Positions 1-10,580 of a stretch of 64,000 bases of DNA are shown one piece after another (position 1 is the first letter of the stretch; the number at the start of each line of letters is the position of its first letter). A program made the translations under genes and the position numbers. The notes beneath the pieces are model-generated. The model searched no databases, was not told where the DNA came from, and saw nothing but the letters and a program-made list of their open reading frames with translations. The stretch is from Pseudofabraea citricarpa (Eukaryota > Ascomycota > Leotiomycetes > Helotiales > Dermateaceae), in contig JAPWGK010000020.1 of NCBI GenBank assembly GCA_029641185.1, forward strand, positions 62,001 through 126,000. The letters run 5' to 3'.

Positions 1-435
1 TTAGCTGATACCTGCTCATTTTTGAACGAAGATAGAAATAATGTCTTTTAGAAGGAAGAATATATGTGGTACAAGCTAGCAGATGAAATGCGGTAATGCA
101 TAATTGTGGCAGCTCTATTATAATTATTGAATGGTCTTTTAATCAGCATTCTTGTCTTGAATTCGTTGATGATAATTCTTCGTTGCTTTACTTTGCTTTG
201 TACGAGAGGGTTGCTAGAGGTCAGGGATAATTACAGCCTTGCAGCTGCCTTTCAGCCTCGTTCAACGGCGTCCAGGCTTCCAACGTGATCTTCATTGTCG
301 TCAACCACGTAACATCCTAACAACTTTACTACCTATTATTGTGAACGACGGCTTTCTTTCAACTTCTACTCACCATATATTATGGTATAATTCAAGACCT
401 AGCAAAGGGCACACTCGCATAGCAAAGAGTTTGCA
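1..435. other. Upstream spacer of the polymerase gene, no gene seen
   Basis: This AT-rich stretch precedes the family X polymerase gene. The short open frames in it have no recognisable protein features. Its right part is presumably the promoter and 5' leader of the gene starting at 436. Nothing else can be supported. Confidence 0.5.
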
Positions 436-2964
436 ATGAAAGACAAGATCTTGTATTTCCAAGAGCTCCTGGCTCTAAGTGAAGATGTAGACTCCGAACA
501 AGTAGACGAGGGTTGTGATCTCTTCGCGACTCTGCGTACCTCAAACTCTCTTGGCCATTGGGATCCAGCGCTTTCCATGGTCAAACATCTTCCAGGGCAG
601 AGATTTCAGACCCCGGATATTCCTACAAAGGTGCAAGTGCACCGGTCTTTGAAAAGGGCTGGGTCCGCACCCACACCTACATCTCACGTTGCCTGTATTG
701 TGAAGGAAACTCCGTATCTTTCAAAGTTACGCTCGGCGAGTCAGCAGTCGCAGACTCCGCGGCATGTAGAGAAGGCTCACCCAGCTTTGAAGAGGATCGA
801 GTCAGCGCCAACACCCTCATCCGCCACAAAGTTCATCAAGGAAACACCACTGGTTCAGCGGATCTCCGCGCTACGTCGATCATCGACTACCACAACACCC
901 ACGATCGCGGATGTCTCTGTTATCAAGGAGACCCCACTCCCTGGAATGATTGATCGACCTGTCGTGGAAAGAAGAACTGCCTCCGGCCCATCCTTAAGCA
1001 CGCCTTTTCCCATCAATACATCCAGTATGCTGGGGAAACGCAAGCGCAAGGAAACGGTTATCAAGCTGAAGCCGGAGAATCAACTTTACTTCAAGGGTCT
1101 GACGTTTTACTACGTGCCTCCCAACGATACTGCTCCCGCAAGACGGCTACGCATCACGAAGGCGCGTGAACATGGCGCGGTCTGGGTGAAGGAGTTGGTT
1201 CCTGAGGTCACTCACATCATCGTCGATAACAACCTGACGTATCAAGAGGTGATACGCTTCCTGAAGTTGGATTCACTGCCGCCGAATGTGGTTCTTGTAA
1301 ATGAGAATTACCCTATCAATTGCTATGGTACTTTCAAGTGCTTGCTGCCACCAACTCAACAGCGATATATGGTTCCAGGACATGAAGATGACATGAAATC
1401 ATTACCACCCGAGGTTGAGCTGCCTCCACCAAACGAACCTCAGAAATCCGATAAGTCCCTACAGCTCACGAGAGCTGAGAGGAGACCAGGTGGATGGGAT
1501 TATGTGGTGCCAAAACAAACGCCCCCCCAAAGTGCTGAGTCTACTCGAGAAAGTCAACCAAGAGCAAGCCATGCCGAAGAATCCAGTCTATCAAGCTTCT
1601 TGGTAACCACAGGCAATAATGAGGGCCAGTTAGTCGATAGTCCCGAGGAAGACGCTCGATTAGGATCAGAGATACTGCCAAGACCAAGTGATGAACTTGA
1701 TAAGTTATTTGAGACGGCCAGAACTTTTCGACACCTCCCTCTCGATGAAGACGACGTCGACGACAGAGATTCTCGGCCTTCCTCGCACGACAGAGAAACC
1801 GATGATTCAGGATCCGATACACCCGCGCCCAAGTTACGAAAGACAAAAGCGAAGCGTAAGACTACTACTCCAAAGAGATCTTTTAATCAGGCAAACTTCA
1901 GCTGTATGCGAGGTGGCACGGGCGAACCAAGTAGCACAATCGCGAATCTTCGCACTATAGAGATCCTGCAGGAGATGGGTAATTGGTACAAGACGACAGG
2001 CGAAATATGGCGCGAGAGAGCATATCACAAAGCAGTTGGGATACTCCGGCAAGTCCCAACGCGAGTATGCACGTATGAAGAAGCCTTGGAATTACCAAAT
2101 ATCGGAACAAGACTCGCGTTGAAGATTGAGGAGATCGTGCGAACTAATTCACTCCGCCGACTCGAGAGCGCAAAAGCCGAACCAACGGACCATATACTAC
2201 AACTCTTCTTGAACATTTATGGGGTCGGGAATAGCCAGGCCTGGAAATGGATTCACCAGGGGTACAGAACCCTCGATGACTTGCAGACCAAAGCGAAACT
2301 TAGCGAGAATCAACGTTTAGGGATCGAGCATTATGATGAACTTCTCACACGGATCCCCAGAGAAGAAGTTACAGAGCTTGCGACGATTGTGATGAATGCA
2401 GCGAGCTCCATTGATACAGAAGTTAAAGTCATCGTTGGTGGGAGTTACCGCCGTGGAGCTGCTTCTTCGGGAGACTTGGATTGTATCCTTACGAAACCCG
2501 GGACGAAATCAAGCGACGAGTTACTTCCTTTCCTATCAACACTCATCCACTTACTCACGGCTGAAAATTTCCTCGTTGCCGCCCTCGCCACACCGCAGGT
2601 ACTCAAAGACAAATCTCGTTCTTCTGATTTAGATTCAGGATCCAAATGGCACGGCTGCTGCATCCTGCCCTCCTCCTCGACAAAGATCTGGCGCAGAATT
2701 GATTTCCTACTTGTACCAGGCTCGCAATTAGGCGCCGCACTGATCTACTTCACCGGCGACGATATATTTAATCGAAGCATACGACTCCTGGCTTCGAGGA
2801 AGGGGATGAGGCTCAACCAGCGCGGGCTGTACGAAGATGTTATGCGTGGTGAGGGACGGGTGAAGATTACCGATGGACGGTTGGTCGAGGCTGCAGATGA
2901 GGTCACTATTTTCAAAAGGTTGGGGGTTCCGTGGAGGCCACCCCATGAGAGGATTCTTAGTTGA
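436..2964 (+). CDS. POL4: Family X DNA polymerase (Pol lambda / POL4-like)
   Basis: Single-exon gene of 842 residues encoding a gap-filling polymerase of the lambda/mu/POL4 group, which acts in base excision repair and non-homologous end joining in the nucleus. A basic NLS-like KRKRK lies at 201-205. A BRCT-like domain follows (about 214-305), then a disordered linker. The helix-hairpin-helix 8-kDa region (about 500-610) contains ELPNIGTRLALKIEEI. The palm carries GGSYRRG (668-674) and the metal-binding Asp pair D680/D682 in GDLDCIL; the third Asp, D755, is in WRRIDFLL. YFTG and FNRS motifs of the thumb region are present at 771-781. The N-terminus (about 70-170) holds repeated KETP segments that I do not know from this family. 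The ATG at 436 is the first in frame. The gene converges with the ammonium permease. Family assignment is firm; the choice between lambda and POL4 naming is less so. Confidence 0.93.
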   Translation: MKDKILYFQELLALSEDVDSEQVDEGCDLFATLRTSNSLGHWDPALSMVKHLPGQRFQTPDIPTKVQVHRSLKRAGSAPTPTSHVACIVKETPYLSKLRSASQQSQTPRHVEKAHPALKRIESAPTPSSATKFIKETPLVQRISALRRSSTTTTPTIADVSVIKETPLPGMIDRPVVERRTASGPSLSTPFPINTSSMLGKRKRKETVIKLKPENQLYFKGLTFYYVPPNDTAPARRLRITKAREHGAVWVKELVPEVTHIIVDNNLTYQEVIRFLKLDSLPPNVVLVNENYPINCYGTFKCLLPPTQQRYMVPGHEDDMKSLPPEVELPPPNEPQKSDKSLQLTRAERRPGGWDYVVPKQTPPQSAESTRESQPRASHAEESSLSSFLVTTGNNEGQLVDSPEEDARLGSEILPRPSDELDKLFETARTFRHLPLDEDDVDDRDSRPSSHDRETDDSGSDTPAPKLRKTKAKRKTTTPKRSFNQANFSCMRGGTGEPSSTIANLRTIEILQEMGNWYKTTGEIWRERAYHKAVGILRQVPTRVCTYEEALELPNIGTRLALKIEEIVRTNSLRRLESAKAEPTDHILQLFLNIYGVGNSQAWKWIHQGYRTLDDLQTKAKLSENQRLGIEHYDELLTRIPREEVTELATIVMNAASSIDTEVKVIVGGSYRRGAASSGDLDCILTKPGTKSSDELLPFLSTLIHLLTAENFLVAALATPQVLKDKSRSSDLDSGSKWHGCCILPSSSTKIWRRIDFLLVPGSQLGAALIYFTGDDIFNRSIRLLASRKGMRLNQRGLYEDVMRGEGRVKITDGRLVEAADEVTIFKRLGVPWRPPHERILS

Positions 2965-3628
2965 GGGGAGAAACATTAGGCGATGAGGGAACATTGAGAT
3001 TAGGACTGGAATTCTGTGCATAGATATCTTGAGCAGGATGTGAAGAATTGGATGGTCTCCCTACTCTGCTTGACCTGGGTACGTAATCTGGAACAGGCAG
3101 TAATAGCACAGTCGCGTGGAATGAAAAGAGATGAATGCCCTAGGCATAAGGAACAAGCTAATGATCATATAGGTAGGTACAGGACATTGATAACCAGGTA
3201 TGATTTTAGAATATAAACCTACACTGAGGGCGAATGAGATCAAAAAGGAATACGGGATCCACTCTTCTTCATTGTCTCCTTGCCCACCGATCTCCCTCCT
3301 CTCTGTCCTTATTTAAATACATCCATCCATCCACCTCAACCATCCTCCCGACACCCGCTTTCACACATCACACCCAAGAAGGAAAATTCATCGCTGCACT
3401 ATGCGCACGAAATTAGAAAAAAAGTGAATTTTGGCATTTGGTATCTTTCGCGGTTCTCTCTAGTCAGAAGTATAACTAACAGCTGACGACTGACTGACAA
3501 GACGGAAAAGAAAATTATTTGCTCAGAGGGGAAATCAACCCTTGTGGACTTTTCGTTGTGATACAGAGATCACTAAAACATCATCGCAGATCCATTATCT
3601 AATTCTTTTTTGGTAGGCTACACAACGC
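2965..3628. other. Convergent intergenic spacer
   Basis: This is the 3' flank shared by the converging polymerase and ammonium permease genes. It is AT-leaning with pyrimidine-rich stretches around 3280-3350. No coding or RNA gene is apparent. Confidence 0.6.
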
Positions 3629-5223
3629 TTAATGAGTCTCGATTCCGTCAGGGCCGGACTCGGAGGGAAGAGATGTACGGCCCTTCTCGTGTGCGTTGAG
3701 GTTGTGGTGCTCTCCATCGGCCGAGTACTTGCTAGCAGCGTCCGAGTTATCGTTGAGGACCTCACGAGTCAACTCGACGTAATCGTATGCAAACTCGCCA
3801 ATCTCGGCATCATCAATACCCAAGATCTCGGCTTCCTCGGTGGCGCGGAGAGAGAGACCTGGGATGAGGTTCATGACGAAAAGGATGATGCAGGTACCCC
3901 CAAAGGAATATGCCATGCCCGAGACGGAATCGGCGATTTGGTAACCCAGTTGCACCCAGTTCTGGTTGAGCCATCCTCCGGGGATCTCGGTGAAGCCATC
4001 CAAATGCGCTATGTAGTCGGCGGCGAAGAATGCGGTCAAGATATTACCGATGAGGCCGCCAACAGCGTGCTCAGCGAAGATGTCAAGGGCATCATCAATA
4101 CCGAGAACAAACTTGAGCTTGGTAGCATAGTTGGCACCGGCGGCACCAACAACGCCGTAGATGACTGCAGCCCAGGCCGGGACAAAACCAGAACCGGGAG
4201 TGATGGCCACGAGACCCGCAATGACACCAGAGCAGAAACCAACCGTCGACCACTTGCGCTCAAGACGATAATCAAGGACACACCACGTGATGCCACCAAC
4301 AGAGGCGGCAATGTTGGTGACAACCGCAGCCATCACTGCGCGCAGATTGGCGGCAAGGGCTGAACCCGCGTTGAAACCGAACCAACCAACCCAGAGGAAG
4401 ACGGTACCAATGACAATGTGGGTGACGTTGTGGGGGCGGTAGTTCAACTCGTGAGTACCGTGACCACGACGCTTACCGAGCATGAGAGAGTATGCCAGGG
4501 CAGCACTACCGGATGCAATGTGGACGGGGGTTCCGCCGGCGAAGTCGAGACCTCCAAGATTGAAGACCCATCCACTGGCGTTCCAAGTCCAGCAGGCAAT
4601 TGGATCGTAGATGATGGTAGTCCAGACGAACATGAAGACTACGCAAGGGAGCATGCGACCACGCTCGGCCGCGGCACCGATAGCAAGCGCGACGGTGATG
4701 GCCGCGAACATTCCCTGATACACAGCAAACAAAAGATCGGGGATCTTTGACGAGCCTACAGATGGCGCACCCAGGACATTTCGGAAGCCGATGTTCTCCA
4801 GATCACCAATGTACTTGCCTGCGGAATGCGAGAATGCAAGCGAGTAGCCCCAGAAGAACCATTGGAACGAGACGACGGCGGTCGCCATGATGGAGAGCCA
4901 GATCAGGGACAAGGCCGACTTTCTTCGGGCGAGCCCAGAATAGAAGAAGCTGCTTGCCGTTAGTGCACGGCCTGTATCTTGTTTGGGGCAAAGGACTTGA
5001 CATACCCAACACCGGGAATCATGAGCAAGACGAGGGCAGTGCAGATGATCATGAAGGCAATGTCTCCAGACTAATGTTGTGGTACCGTCAGCCTCATTGT
5101 CGGCCGGCAGCCAGAGTCGGCGAGGGTTGAGTTACTCACCTCGTACCAGATGTTGAGGTCCTCAGTCAAGGAGTCCCCACCCGTCATGGTGGTTCCATTG
5201 TACTCGGGCATGCTGACGACCAT
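3629..5223 (-). CDS. mep2: Ammonium permease, Mep2/AMT type
   Basis: Three exons on the minus strand (5223-5140, 5070-5006, 4949-3629) join in frame to give 489 residues, normal for the Amt/Mep/Rh family. It is a plasma-membrane ammonium transporter with the usual eleven hydrophobic segments. The N-terminus contains an NGT glycosylation site at residue 9, and the first helix ends in PGVGFFYSGLARRKS. Signature segments include FNLGGLDFAGGTPVHIASG and GWFGFNAGS. Both pore histidines are present: H193 in TPVHIASG and H344 in AEHAVGGL. Known biology: yeast Mep2 keeps both histidines while Mep1 and Mep3 have Glu at the first, so this copy is Mep2-like and could be a high-affinity transporter-sensor; that function is inferred. 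The cytoplasmic tail is about 70 residues and acidic/polar. HGATAR motifs lie upstream. Confidence 0.95.
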
Positions 5224-5274
5224 GATGGAGGGATGCTCACGCGGGGGCGAGACTTGTGTGTATTACAATTGAGT

Positions 5275-5476
5275 AGATAGATTACTGAAGGGCTGGCAAG
5301 GAGCGTGGAGAAGGGGCGCCTTATAAGGACGCGGCGAAAGAGCTTGTGGTGATTATCGTACGGAGGGCAGTAGTGGGGTTGAGTTGCAGGCTGATAGTCG
5401 GGAGGTGAGCCGTTGCAGTGGAGTGGGAACTAGAATTGGAACGGGAATGTAGAGGCGGAACAGGGCTGGACGATAA
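5275..5476. promoter_or_regulatory. GATA motif group upstream of the ammonium permease
   Basis: Four HGATAR matches lie within about 250 bp of the permease ATG: AGATAG at 5275, TTATCG (reverse CGATAA) at 5353, TGATAG at 5392 and CGATAA at 5471. More distal matches are at 5938, 6922 and 7090. AreA/NIT2-type GATA factors bind this consensus and commonly drive ammonium permease genes. Binding here is inferred from sequence only. Confidence 0.45.
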
Positions 5477-5705
5477 TATGGCTGACTTGCGACGCGGGTT
5501 CGGAGGGATGGGCAGAAGAAGGGAATCTTCGTCGTCGTTGTTGTTGTTGTTGATGGTGTTGTCGTCGGAGTCGTTAGAGCACCACTGACTGACTTGACTT
5601 GACTTGACTGACTTGACTGGTCTGACACAAGAACAACAACAGCAGCAGCAAGAAAAGAGAAACAAGAAGTAGAGGAGGAGGAGGGCTGGAATTAATATGT
5701 ATGTA

Positions 5706-5729
5706 CGAACGAACGAACGAACGAACGAA
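5706..5729. repeat. GAAC tetranucleotide array
   Basis: About six near-perfect GAAC units, followed directly by a 9-bp GGTGGTCAG-type array (5731-5767). Located in the permease upstream spacer. Confidence 0.85.
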
Positions 5730-5977
5730 TGGTGGTCAGGGTGGTCAGAGTGGTCAGGGTGGTCAGGAGATGGTTGCGGTGCTAGTGGATCCCCAAACCC
5801 TTGAGACGTTGTACAATACTGTACTGTACTGTGTGTGTTGAGTAGTAGTGCAGTAAGTAAGTAAGTAATTATTGTTACTGTCAGATCTTGGGATGGTCGC
5901 TGGGGTGCATCCCTACGCATCATCCCTGGCGCCACAGAGATAAGAAGCAGAAGGGCATGGGCATGGGGCTGATGACA

Positions 5978-5998
5978 CCAATCACCAATCACCAATCA
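5978..5998. repeat. Three tandem CCAATCA heptamers
   Basis: Three exact copies at 7-bp spacing. Each contains a CCAAT box, the core bound by the HAP/CBF complex. It may be simply a microsatellite; regulatory function is inference. Confidence 0.6.
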
Positions 5999-6090
5999 GA
6001 ATCAGTACTGAAGCGAGCTCACGGGCTTTTTCCTCAGTTGTTCTTTCCTCACTCAGTTACTCGTCTCGTACCGTACTCTCACAGACTGTT

Positions 6091-6092
6091 TT

Positions 6093-6125
<33 letters not shown>
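6091..6125. repeat. TC dinucleotide tract
   Basis: A nearly uninterrupted TC run with a single G interruption, in the spacer upstream of the ammonium permease. Confidence 0.85.
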
Positions 6126-6393
6126 GCATCTAATCACGACGCCGTGGGTTTCATCTCTTGGTCCTGACTGACGGCCAGAAGTCTAAAATGGACGGCCTCA
6201 ATCGTCTGTGGGATGGTTGCAAGGAAAACAGCCTCCTGATTCAGCCACAGCGCCGCAAACTTGCAACCCCACGCCCACGCCCACATCCGCGCCATGCAAA
6301 CTGGCTTTTTCTCCTTTGGGTTCAATACTGTGCTATACAGTAACTAGCCCCAGGGGCATCCAGCATCTACTGTCTGTAATGTACTGTAGTATC

Positions 6394-6435
6394 CATCCAG
6401 CATCCAGCATCCAGCATCCAGCATCCAGCATCCAG
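6394..6435. repeat. (CATCCAG)6 heptamer array
   Basis: Six perfect 7-bp units, followed at 6462-6493 by four units of the octamer AGCTTCCC. Confidence 0.9.
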
Positions 6436-7262
6436 CACCGAGCCTCCCATTATTGCTTCTCAGCTTCCCAGCTTCCCAGCTTCCCAGCTTCCCTTTTGGA
6501 GTCGGGATGCCCCATGGCCATAACTTCATAACCGTTGGTTGTGTCCGTTGAGCCGGAGATGAGTAGCTAGCTAGGTTCCCGAACATACTTTATGGCCTCT
6601 TGATTACGCATTGCGACTGGCTCCTTCTCCACCCTCCACCCTCTTTCTCTCCTCCAACCAACCAGTCGACGACAGACGGGAAAAAGTGCGTCGACGGCAC
6701 AGCCCATGTACTGTATAATAATACACGAACACAGGAAGGAGTCGTACCACCCGGAACACAGGCTGTACGTACAGTAGTACTTACCGTACTGGAAGAGCAA
6801 ACCCCCCGTTGACCAAGCTTTTTGCCAGTTAAGCTGCTGCTGTCTTCGATTCTTGGCGCCTCGACTCCATTCTGCTAATTTTACCGAGATCCACCTGCGG
6901 CCTTGGCGGCGAGCTCGTCAAAGATAAGGGAATGGCGGCCTGCGATTGGCTCACGGGAGAAGACCGACAACTTCTCGAAGCTTTCCAATAACACCGGAGT
7001 AGTACTGTAGCCCTACGAAGTACAGTCCTCTGATCATCTCTTTACACTGCACTGCACCCCACACGCCATTTCAACACGGTCATCCGACATGATAAAGCCA
7101 ACGGCCGACGGGCTGAACAGTTGTGAAGTGTGGATAAGTGTGAATCTACGCCAGCCGAATTCCGGAGGCATCCGATTATGATGTCTCGAGACAACCAATC
7201 TCACAGATCCTACTGCACTGGTCTTGAGTCTTTAGTCTTCCATCTCCAGTCTCCGGTCTCCG

Positions 7263-7290
7263 GTCTTCAGTCTTCAGTCTTCAGTCTTCA
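7263..7290. repeat. (GTCTTCA)4 heptamer array
   Basis: Four perfect 7-bp units, preceded by degenerate relatives of the same unit from about 7228. Confidence 0.85.
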
Positions 7291-7867
7291 CACGAGCAAA
7301 GCGGCAAGGGAATCCGATGCTTTTCTTAGCTCCCCTAGGCCAGGCACCTCGGCCTCATTTGCACGCAGAGTGGTAACCCGACGGATAGATTACTTGCATG
7401 ACGATACCTGGTTTGTGGGGAGATTGGGTGTGATCTGGTTTGAAGAGAGTAGGTAAGATGCTTACCTACTTTATCATTCGTCGCCTAGGAGGGAAAAATA
7501 ACCTATCTTCTCAATTGCTGCTAACCTTGCTCGTAACTTCCGGCCTTTTATATCACTCTTATGCTTCACGGGGGTTTACGACTCTCCGCCCTGTACTAGC
7601 TATATGCTTTCGGGTACCTTTCGTTTTGCAGAGTATCTAGAGCTCTGTTGATGCCTTTTATATCATTTCCATGCTTCATTATCGGTCTTGTTGGCAATTT
7701 TATGACACAACGATATGCTTTTAGAGAACAATAGGTAACTAGGTAGGTATCCCTAGGCTACTTACTACAGCTCAGCTTTACGCCGGCTAGTTTTTTTCTT
7801 TGTCCGTCTTTCTTCTATCACGTACTAGGTAAGCGCTCTGCAGCTCAGTTTACTTGTTGCTCGGCAT

Positions 7868-9655
7868 CTAGTGAGCAACAGGCGCCGCACTCGTCGCAAC
7901 ATACTCCCAATACTTCGTAGCCGAGAACTTCCTCAACCCCTTGCCGAGAAATATCATGGGCACAAACGTGAAGGTGCAAGCGAGCGCGACGAATGCCACG
8001 GTGATGAAGCAATTCTGTAATCCCATGCCGTTGATCCACGGGTTGATGCCGTACGAGACGGCAAATCCCAGGGTGTTGCGGATGATGATCACCGAGATCA
8101 TGGACTCGCCTGCGATTTCCTGTAGGACGATGAGCGTTGGAGTTAGGAGAGACAGAAAGAGAAACGTACTTTGAAACAATCAACATCGTAGCTAAGTGTG
8201 ATGGATGCACCGCAGATCACGCTGAATGCCAGGATCCCTAATCCGAAAATCAAACCAACCCAATGTACGCCTCGTGCAGCGCCCACGCCCCAAAGTATCA
8301 AGCCAGCTGCACACATGGTTCCCGAGAAAGCCAGCGGCCAGAGACGCTGCTCTGGTTCTCTGACGCCTTTGTTCCTACGTGCAAGATAAAGTGCGAGTTT
8401 ATCTGCAGACCAACCAGACCATAATGCTCCGAACGCGGCACCAAGCACAGGTGAGAGATATGCGGTACCGACGAGACCAGAGGAGAAGTTATATGGTGCA
8501 GCGGTAAGGATGGAGCTCGCTGTGGCGTTGAGTACGTTGTACCACGAGAGACATGTCCCGTAGACGAAGCCAGCCCACGAAACACAGGGGAAGTGATACA
8601 TGATGAGAAGAGGGCGGTACATCATAGTCAACAGTTGTTTTGTCGAAGGCCGTCCAGGCATAGCGACGAACAATTGGAGTTTCTGTTTGTAGCTACGTGG
8701 TGGTAGAAAGCCTTCGCTGCTCGCTTCGAGAGGTGTTGGCGAGGAGACTTTCTCGCCTTTCTCGGGTGGGATGCTTGTCTCAGTCGGGGTGGAGGTGCCG
8801 TGGCTCACATTCCCAGCCTCAACTCCTTCTACACCGGCACGGAAGTACATGGTTTCCTCCATGAAGAAGTAGATGATCACGGTTGCCACGGCTTGCACAA
8901 TTGCTCCGAAGTACATGACCCATTTCCATCCTGCAGCAACTTGGATCCAGCCTGCGAAGAACGGGGCCAGAAAATTAGAGCCGAACAATAGAAACGCATA
9001 CACCCCCATGTACGTTCCTCGATCATGGGCGAAGAATAAATCAGGCACGGTAACCTCTGGAAGTGATTCGATTGGGGCGGCGAAGATACCCAGAATGATC
9101 CGATGCGCGTACCATTCGCCTTTGGATGTGCTATATGCAGACCATATCACAGGAAAGATACAAAGAAAGGATGAGATCACATATACTCCACGTCGACCGT
9201 AGACCAATGCGAGGGGTTGCCATAAGAGACATGCCTTGTGTGAGCGTTAGAAAACTGCTCAGAACCAAGGGTTGACTTTCTTACCCAGCCCAGGAACAAA
9301 AACATAAGACCTGTGCCCAAGTTCAATTGTGAGACGGTGATATTGGTAGCATTGGAGATCTCAGTAAGTACTAAACAAGATTCATGAGTTTCTCGTCGAG
9401 GGTAATGTCTTTCACAGACCTACCTGAGTACTGAACTGCGGTTGATATCCCAACCCCAATTGTATAGACATAACACATGCCGATAGCCATCAGCTTACGG
9501 CTACGACTCCAATTGAGAGGGTCTTCTGGGTCAGCACTCGGTTTGGGTACAAGCACAATGTCTTTGTTTCCATCGAGATGCTGTGCGTGCATGTCATGGC
9601 CTACATCAACAAGATGGACCGTACCAGGTACAATATCAGTATCAAGAGTGGCCAT
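7868..9655 (-). CDS. Major facilitator superfamily transporter, DHA1-like
   Basis: Four exons (9655-9424, 9370-9285, 9234-8170, 8119-7868) with GT-AG borders join in frame to 544 residues. The sequence has about twelve hydrophobic helices with a long hydrophilic central loop. The entry motif DPEDPLNWSRSRK (about 44-56) is typical of fungal DHA1-type proton antiporters/permeases. The loop between helices 2 and 3 reads LVYGRRGVYVIS, matching the family's G-x-x-x-D/G-R-R/K signature. The ATG at 9655 is chosen because the open frame upstream lacks a better start. The substrate cannot be read from sequence. The gene is divergent from the M20 amidohydrolase and shares a GATA-rich spacer with it, which suggests a nitrogen-containing substrate; that is inference. 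Confidence 0.88.
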
Positions 9656-10580
9656 GACCGAGAACAAAAAAAAAAGGTGTAGCTATGAGAGAGAAATAGG
9701 CAATCCCGAAAAGCTCAAGTAAGAAAACAATTAGTGAAGCATGGAAAGGATTCCTGCAGCAGACAGGCGTCGTCAAGATATCAAGAAACCATATAAACGA
9801 AAAAAACCCTGTCTCTCTTCGGCCGCCGCGCCGTCGCCCATAGCCTATCGCAGTCCCGTAATGAGCGAGGTGTCTCCCATTCTTGAAGCCATCGAACTTG
9901 CGAGTTCGCCGTCATCGACCCAACAGCCCAAGCGAGCGTAATATCCCGTTGGCCAATGCAGCATATCATGATATCAGCGAGGCTATGAGAAGCTTATACG
10001 CCGCTAAGCAAGTAGGAGGTGCCAGAGGGTGAGCAATGCGCCATGGGAAAAGATCTCTTATCATACAGTGTGTGTTGCAAAATGATGGTGGTGGTTAGAG
10101 GGATGTGGTTGATAAGGCTCAAACCCGGCCCAACTGCGCCATTGCCGCCCGCTAGTCCCCGAGGACTCTACTTCAACCTCACTCACTCATCACATATCAC
10201 CCAGGTGCCAGGTAGATACCCCAAGTATGGCTTTCGTATGGTTAGTTGGCCGATCTTCTTTATCTTCGCATCGGCCTTGGAAATTCTTATATCTCGAATG
10301 GAGGTTCTCAGACCGGAACGCCTTATTGGCTGATGTGTATTGCGGAGAGCATCTGAGAGATAATCTTCCCTGGTTCGTTCACTCTCATCCCACTATCGAG
10401 GAGTACTGTGATTGTACCTGGATGGGGTGTCTGTTATCTCCAGCTGGATGATAGCCTTGTGGACTTTTTACTCTTATCTCGAGCTCTCCTTGCTGTAGTT
10501 CTATCCCAAAATCGTTCAAAGCTTGGTGAAGTCCACGGCGCCGTCTTTTGTATGACCTCTTGGATATACAAATTTTGAAC
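9656..10580. promoter_or_regulatory. Divergent promoter between MFS and M20 genes
   Basis: A 925-bp spacer between two head-to-head genes. I count eight HGATAR matches on either strand: 9845, 10058, 10110, 10358, 10393, 10434, 10449 and 10474. Five of these fall within 122 bp, ending about 100 bp from the hydrolase ATG. No convincing gene lies inside; the short frames have no recognisable features. Confidence 0.5.

Larger units (their letters stand above)
5224..7867. other. Long promoter/leader spacer rich in simple repeats
   Basis: A 2.6-kb spacer between the permease (left, reading leftward) and the 3' end of the MFS gene (right). It holds many short tandem repeats: a GAAC array, (GGTGGTCAG)n at 5731-5767, a TC tract at 6091-6125, (CATCCAG)6, (AGCTTCCC)4 and (GTCTTCA)4. 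Several GTACTGTAC-like palindromes also occur (5817-5832, 6381, 6708, 6762-6792, 7001). Open frames here have low-complexity translations and I do not call them genes. Confidence 0.6.

Noticed and set aside
3632..4363. 243-codon frame antisense to the ammonium permease
   Set aside because: It mirrors the strongly conserved permease exon on the other strand and has no family features.
5321..5995. 224-codon open frame upstream of the ammonium permease
   Set aside because: Its translation is mostly repeats of the underlying microsatellites (Asn runs, Cys runs, Asp-His) and overlaps the presumed promoter; no domain or splice structure supports it.
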